Below are positions 62,626 through 64,000 of a DNA stretch of 64,000 bases, piece after piece (the first letter of the stretch is position 1; every line of letters starts with the position of its first letter). The stretch covers positions 1 to 64,000 of the forward strand of contig JAHHIB010000015.1 in NCBI GenBank assembly GCA_019359075.1. The letters run 5' to 3'. The notes under the pieces were generated by a model. The model worked only from the letters and a program-made list of their open reading frames with translations, did not search any database and was not told where the DNA came from. This DNA is from Kalymmatonema hyalinum WJT4-NPBG1 (lineage in GTDB: Bacteria > Cyanobacteriota > Cyanobacteriia > Cyanobacteriales > Nostocaceae). Both the position numbers and the translations under genes were made by a program.

Positions 62626-64000
62626 ATGGTTTCCTCTGCACTCAATCGTCTAGCTCCTATTGATTTTACCCGCTACATCGAGCGCCTGACCGAACGCTTC
62701 ACCGGACGGGAATGGCTTTTTGAGCAGATTGACCGTTGGTTGAAACAGGGCAATGAGCAGTTCTACCTGCTGACGGGTGAACCAGGCGTTGGCAAAAGTG
62801 CGATCGCTGCTAAACTGACCCAAATCCGTAGTGATATCGCCGCCTATCACTTCTGTCGGGCTGGAGATGTGGAAACGGTCAGACCAGGGCGAGTATTGCG
62901 ATCGCTGGCAGCTCAACTGGGGAAGACTATGCCTCATTACGGTGAAGCTCTAGCAAAGACAATTGACCCGATTCACCTGCGGATTGATGTCAACATCAAT
63001 ATTGAGTCTCTGAGTAATAGCCAGGTGACGGGCATCTACATTGAGAATCTCAAAGAGAGCGACCCCAGAGACGAACTGGAGATTCTGCTGCGGGCACCAC
63101 TGGCAGCACTCCCTGACCTCTATGCCGAACATAACGAACCCCTTCCAACGCTGAAAGTACTTCTGATTGACTCGCTGGATGAGGCAGTGACCACAACCGG
63201 AAGGGACAACATGGCAACACTGCTGGCAGCCCTGTCTCAAGCAGATGGGCTACCCTCTTGGATTCGGTTTATCCTCACAGCACGTCCAGATTTACGAGTC
63301 TTGCAACAGTTTGAGTTGATGAAGCTCTACAAGCTAGAGGAACTGTTGGCGCAGAACTTGGAGGATATTGAGCGTTATGTCGGCGGTCGGGTAGAGGAGT
63401 TAGTGGTACAGCCTGAGTCAAAATTTCAGGCTCGACTAGAACAGGCTCAGCTTTCTGCCGAAACGTTGGTGCATAAAGTCAAAGACCTCTCCAATGGCAA
63501 CTTCCTGTACACGCGCCTGCTCGTAGATGGCATTGCGGCAGAAGAGTTGTCTCTGAAAAATTTGTCGGCTTTGCCCAAAACCCTCAATGAAGTTTATCAA
63601 CGATTTCTCCGGCATCGCTGCCCCTTCCGCAAGTGGAGCGATCGTTATCAATCAATTCTAGGGACGTTGACCGTAACTCAGGAACCAGTCAGTGAAGAAC
63701 AATTAGTCAAGTTCACCGGAATTGATTCTGAACAACTAAAAGATGCTCTAGGTGTTTTACAGCAGTTTTTGGATGAGATCAACGATGAACAGGGGCAAAT
63801 GTTTTATGCCATCTTTCACCAATCTCTGCGGGAGTACTTACTTGATAAAAAGCACAATCATGACTTTTGGTGCGATTCTCAGGAGGAACATCAAAAAATT
63901 ATTGAACACTATTATAATGATGCAGAATCTTGGGATAACTTAGACTGGAGCAGTGCCGATAACTACGGTTTACTCCATTTATCAAAACACCTGTATGCAC
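62626..64000 (+). CDS. STAND NTPase, 3' end beyond the window
   Basis: ATG 62626 (MVSSALNRLAPIDFTRYIER) begins a frame that stays open to the window edge (at least 458 residues). Walker A YLLTGEPGVGKSA at about 45-57, Walker B VLLIDSLDEA at about 182-191, FILTARPDLRVL near 223, winged-helix region (TLTVTQEPVSEEQLVKFTGI), then helical sequence with an intact pattern (FWCDSQEEHQKIIEHYYNDA) matching the 57174 protein at the same position, so a repeat tail may follow. The frame overlapping ATG at 62622 gives a short product only. Confidence 0.88.
   Translation, partial: MVSSALNRLAPIDFTRYIERLTERFTGREWLFEQIDRWLKQGNEQFYLLTGEPGVGKSAIAAKLTQIRSDIAAYHFCRAGDVETVRPGRVLRSLAAQLGKTMPHYGEALAKTIDPIHLRIDVNINIESLSNSQVTGIYIENLKESDPRDELEILLRAPLAALPDLYAEHNEPLPTLKVLLIDSLDEAVTTTGRDNMATLLAALSQADGLPSWIRFILTARPDLRVLQQFELMKLYKLEELLAQNLEDIERYVGGRVEELVVQPESKFQARLEQAQLSAETLVHKVKDLSNGNFLYTRLLVDGIAAEELSLKNLSALPKTLNEVYQRFLRHRCPFRKWSDRYQSILGTLTVTQEPVSEEQLVKFTGIDSEQLKDALGVLQQFLDEINDEQGQMFYAIFHQSLREYLLDKKHNHDFWCDSQEEHQKIIEHYYNDAESWDNLDWSSADNYGLLHLSKHLYA

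Overview
The window looks like part of a large plasmid from a filamentous, Nostoc-like cyanobacterium. Evidence: many copies of the HIP1 octamer GCGATCGC, short palindromic dispersed repeats of the Nostocales type, cyanobacterial-type plasmid replication and partition genes, a type IV secretion (conjugation) gene set, a MobV-type relaxase and several decayed insertion sequences. Chromosomal integration cannot be excluded from sequence alone. No rRNA, tRNA or CRISPR array was seen.

Layout. 0-3.3 kb: the end of a surface beta-barrel protein with a Pro/Thr repeat linker, a small HTH regulator with two matching operators, and an IS4-family element with intact ends and target duplication but a frameshifted transposase. 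3.3-10.9 kb: the replication/partition block, with a large primase/helicase-like Rep protein, an iteron-bearing candidate origin, an HTH protein, a ParB-like protein and a divergent HTH regulator with a clear operator pair. 11.8-28.7 kb: a conjugation operon (VirB2-, B3-, B4-, B5-, B6-, B8-, B10-like proteins, a secreted protein, a lysozyme-like protein, a coupling ATPase, accessory proteins and a Ycf46-like AAA ATPase). 28.8-33 kb: a CHAT protease with a helical-repeat N-terminus and a membrane anchor, next to a Trypco1-type small protein. 33-36 kb: mobile-element debris and a truncated RarA fusion gene. 38-48 kb: a VapBC-like toxin-antitoxin pair, a MobV relaxase-primase, and an operon with a ParM-like actin, a ParA/TraL-like ATPase and a membrane protein with a PD-(D/E)XK-like domain. 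48-53 kb: an HNH nuclease, a WGR/beta-propeller protein, a repeat array with an RHH protein, and a tyrosine recombinase.

53-64 kb is the most unusual part: a transglutaminase-like protein and an LCAT-type lipase form an operon flanked by inverted, truncated STAND NTPase modules, followed by an array of full-length STAND NTPases. The N-terminal P-loop modules occur at least seven times, are shuffled into different combinations, and the truncated copies break at HIP1 sites. The CHAT protein 25 kb away carries the same type of helical repeat as the largest STAND protein. I infer that these are parts of a STAND/CHAT-type conflict (defence or programmed-death) repertoire carried as plasmid cargo; the function is not demonstrated by the sequence.
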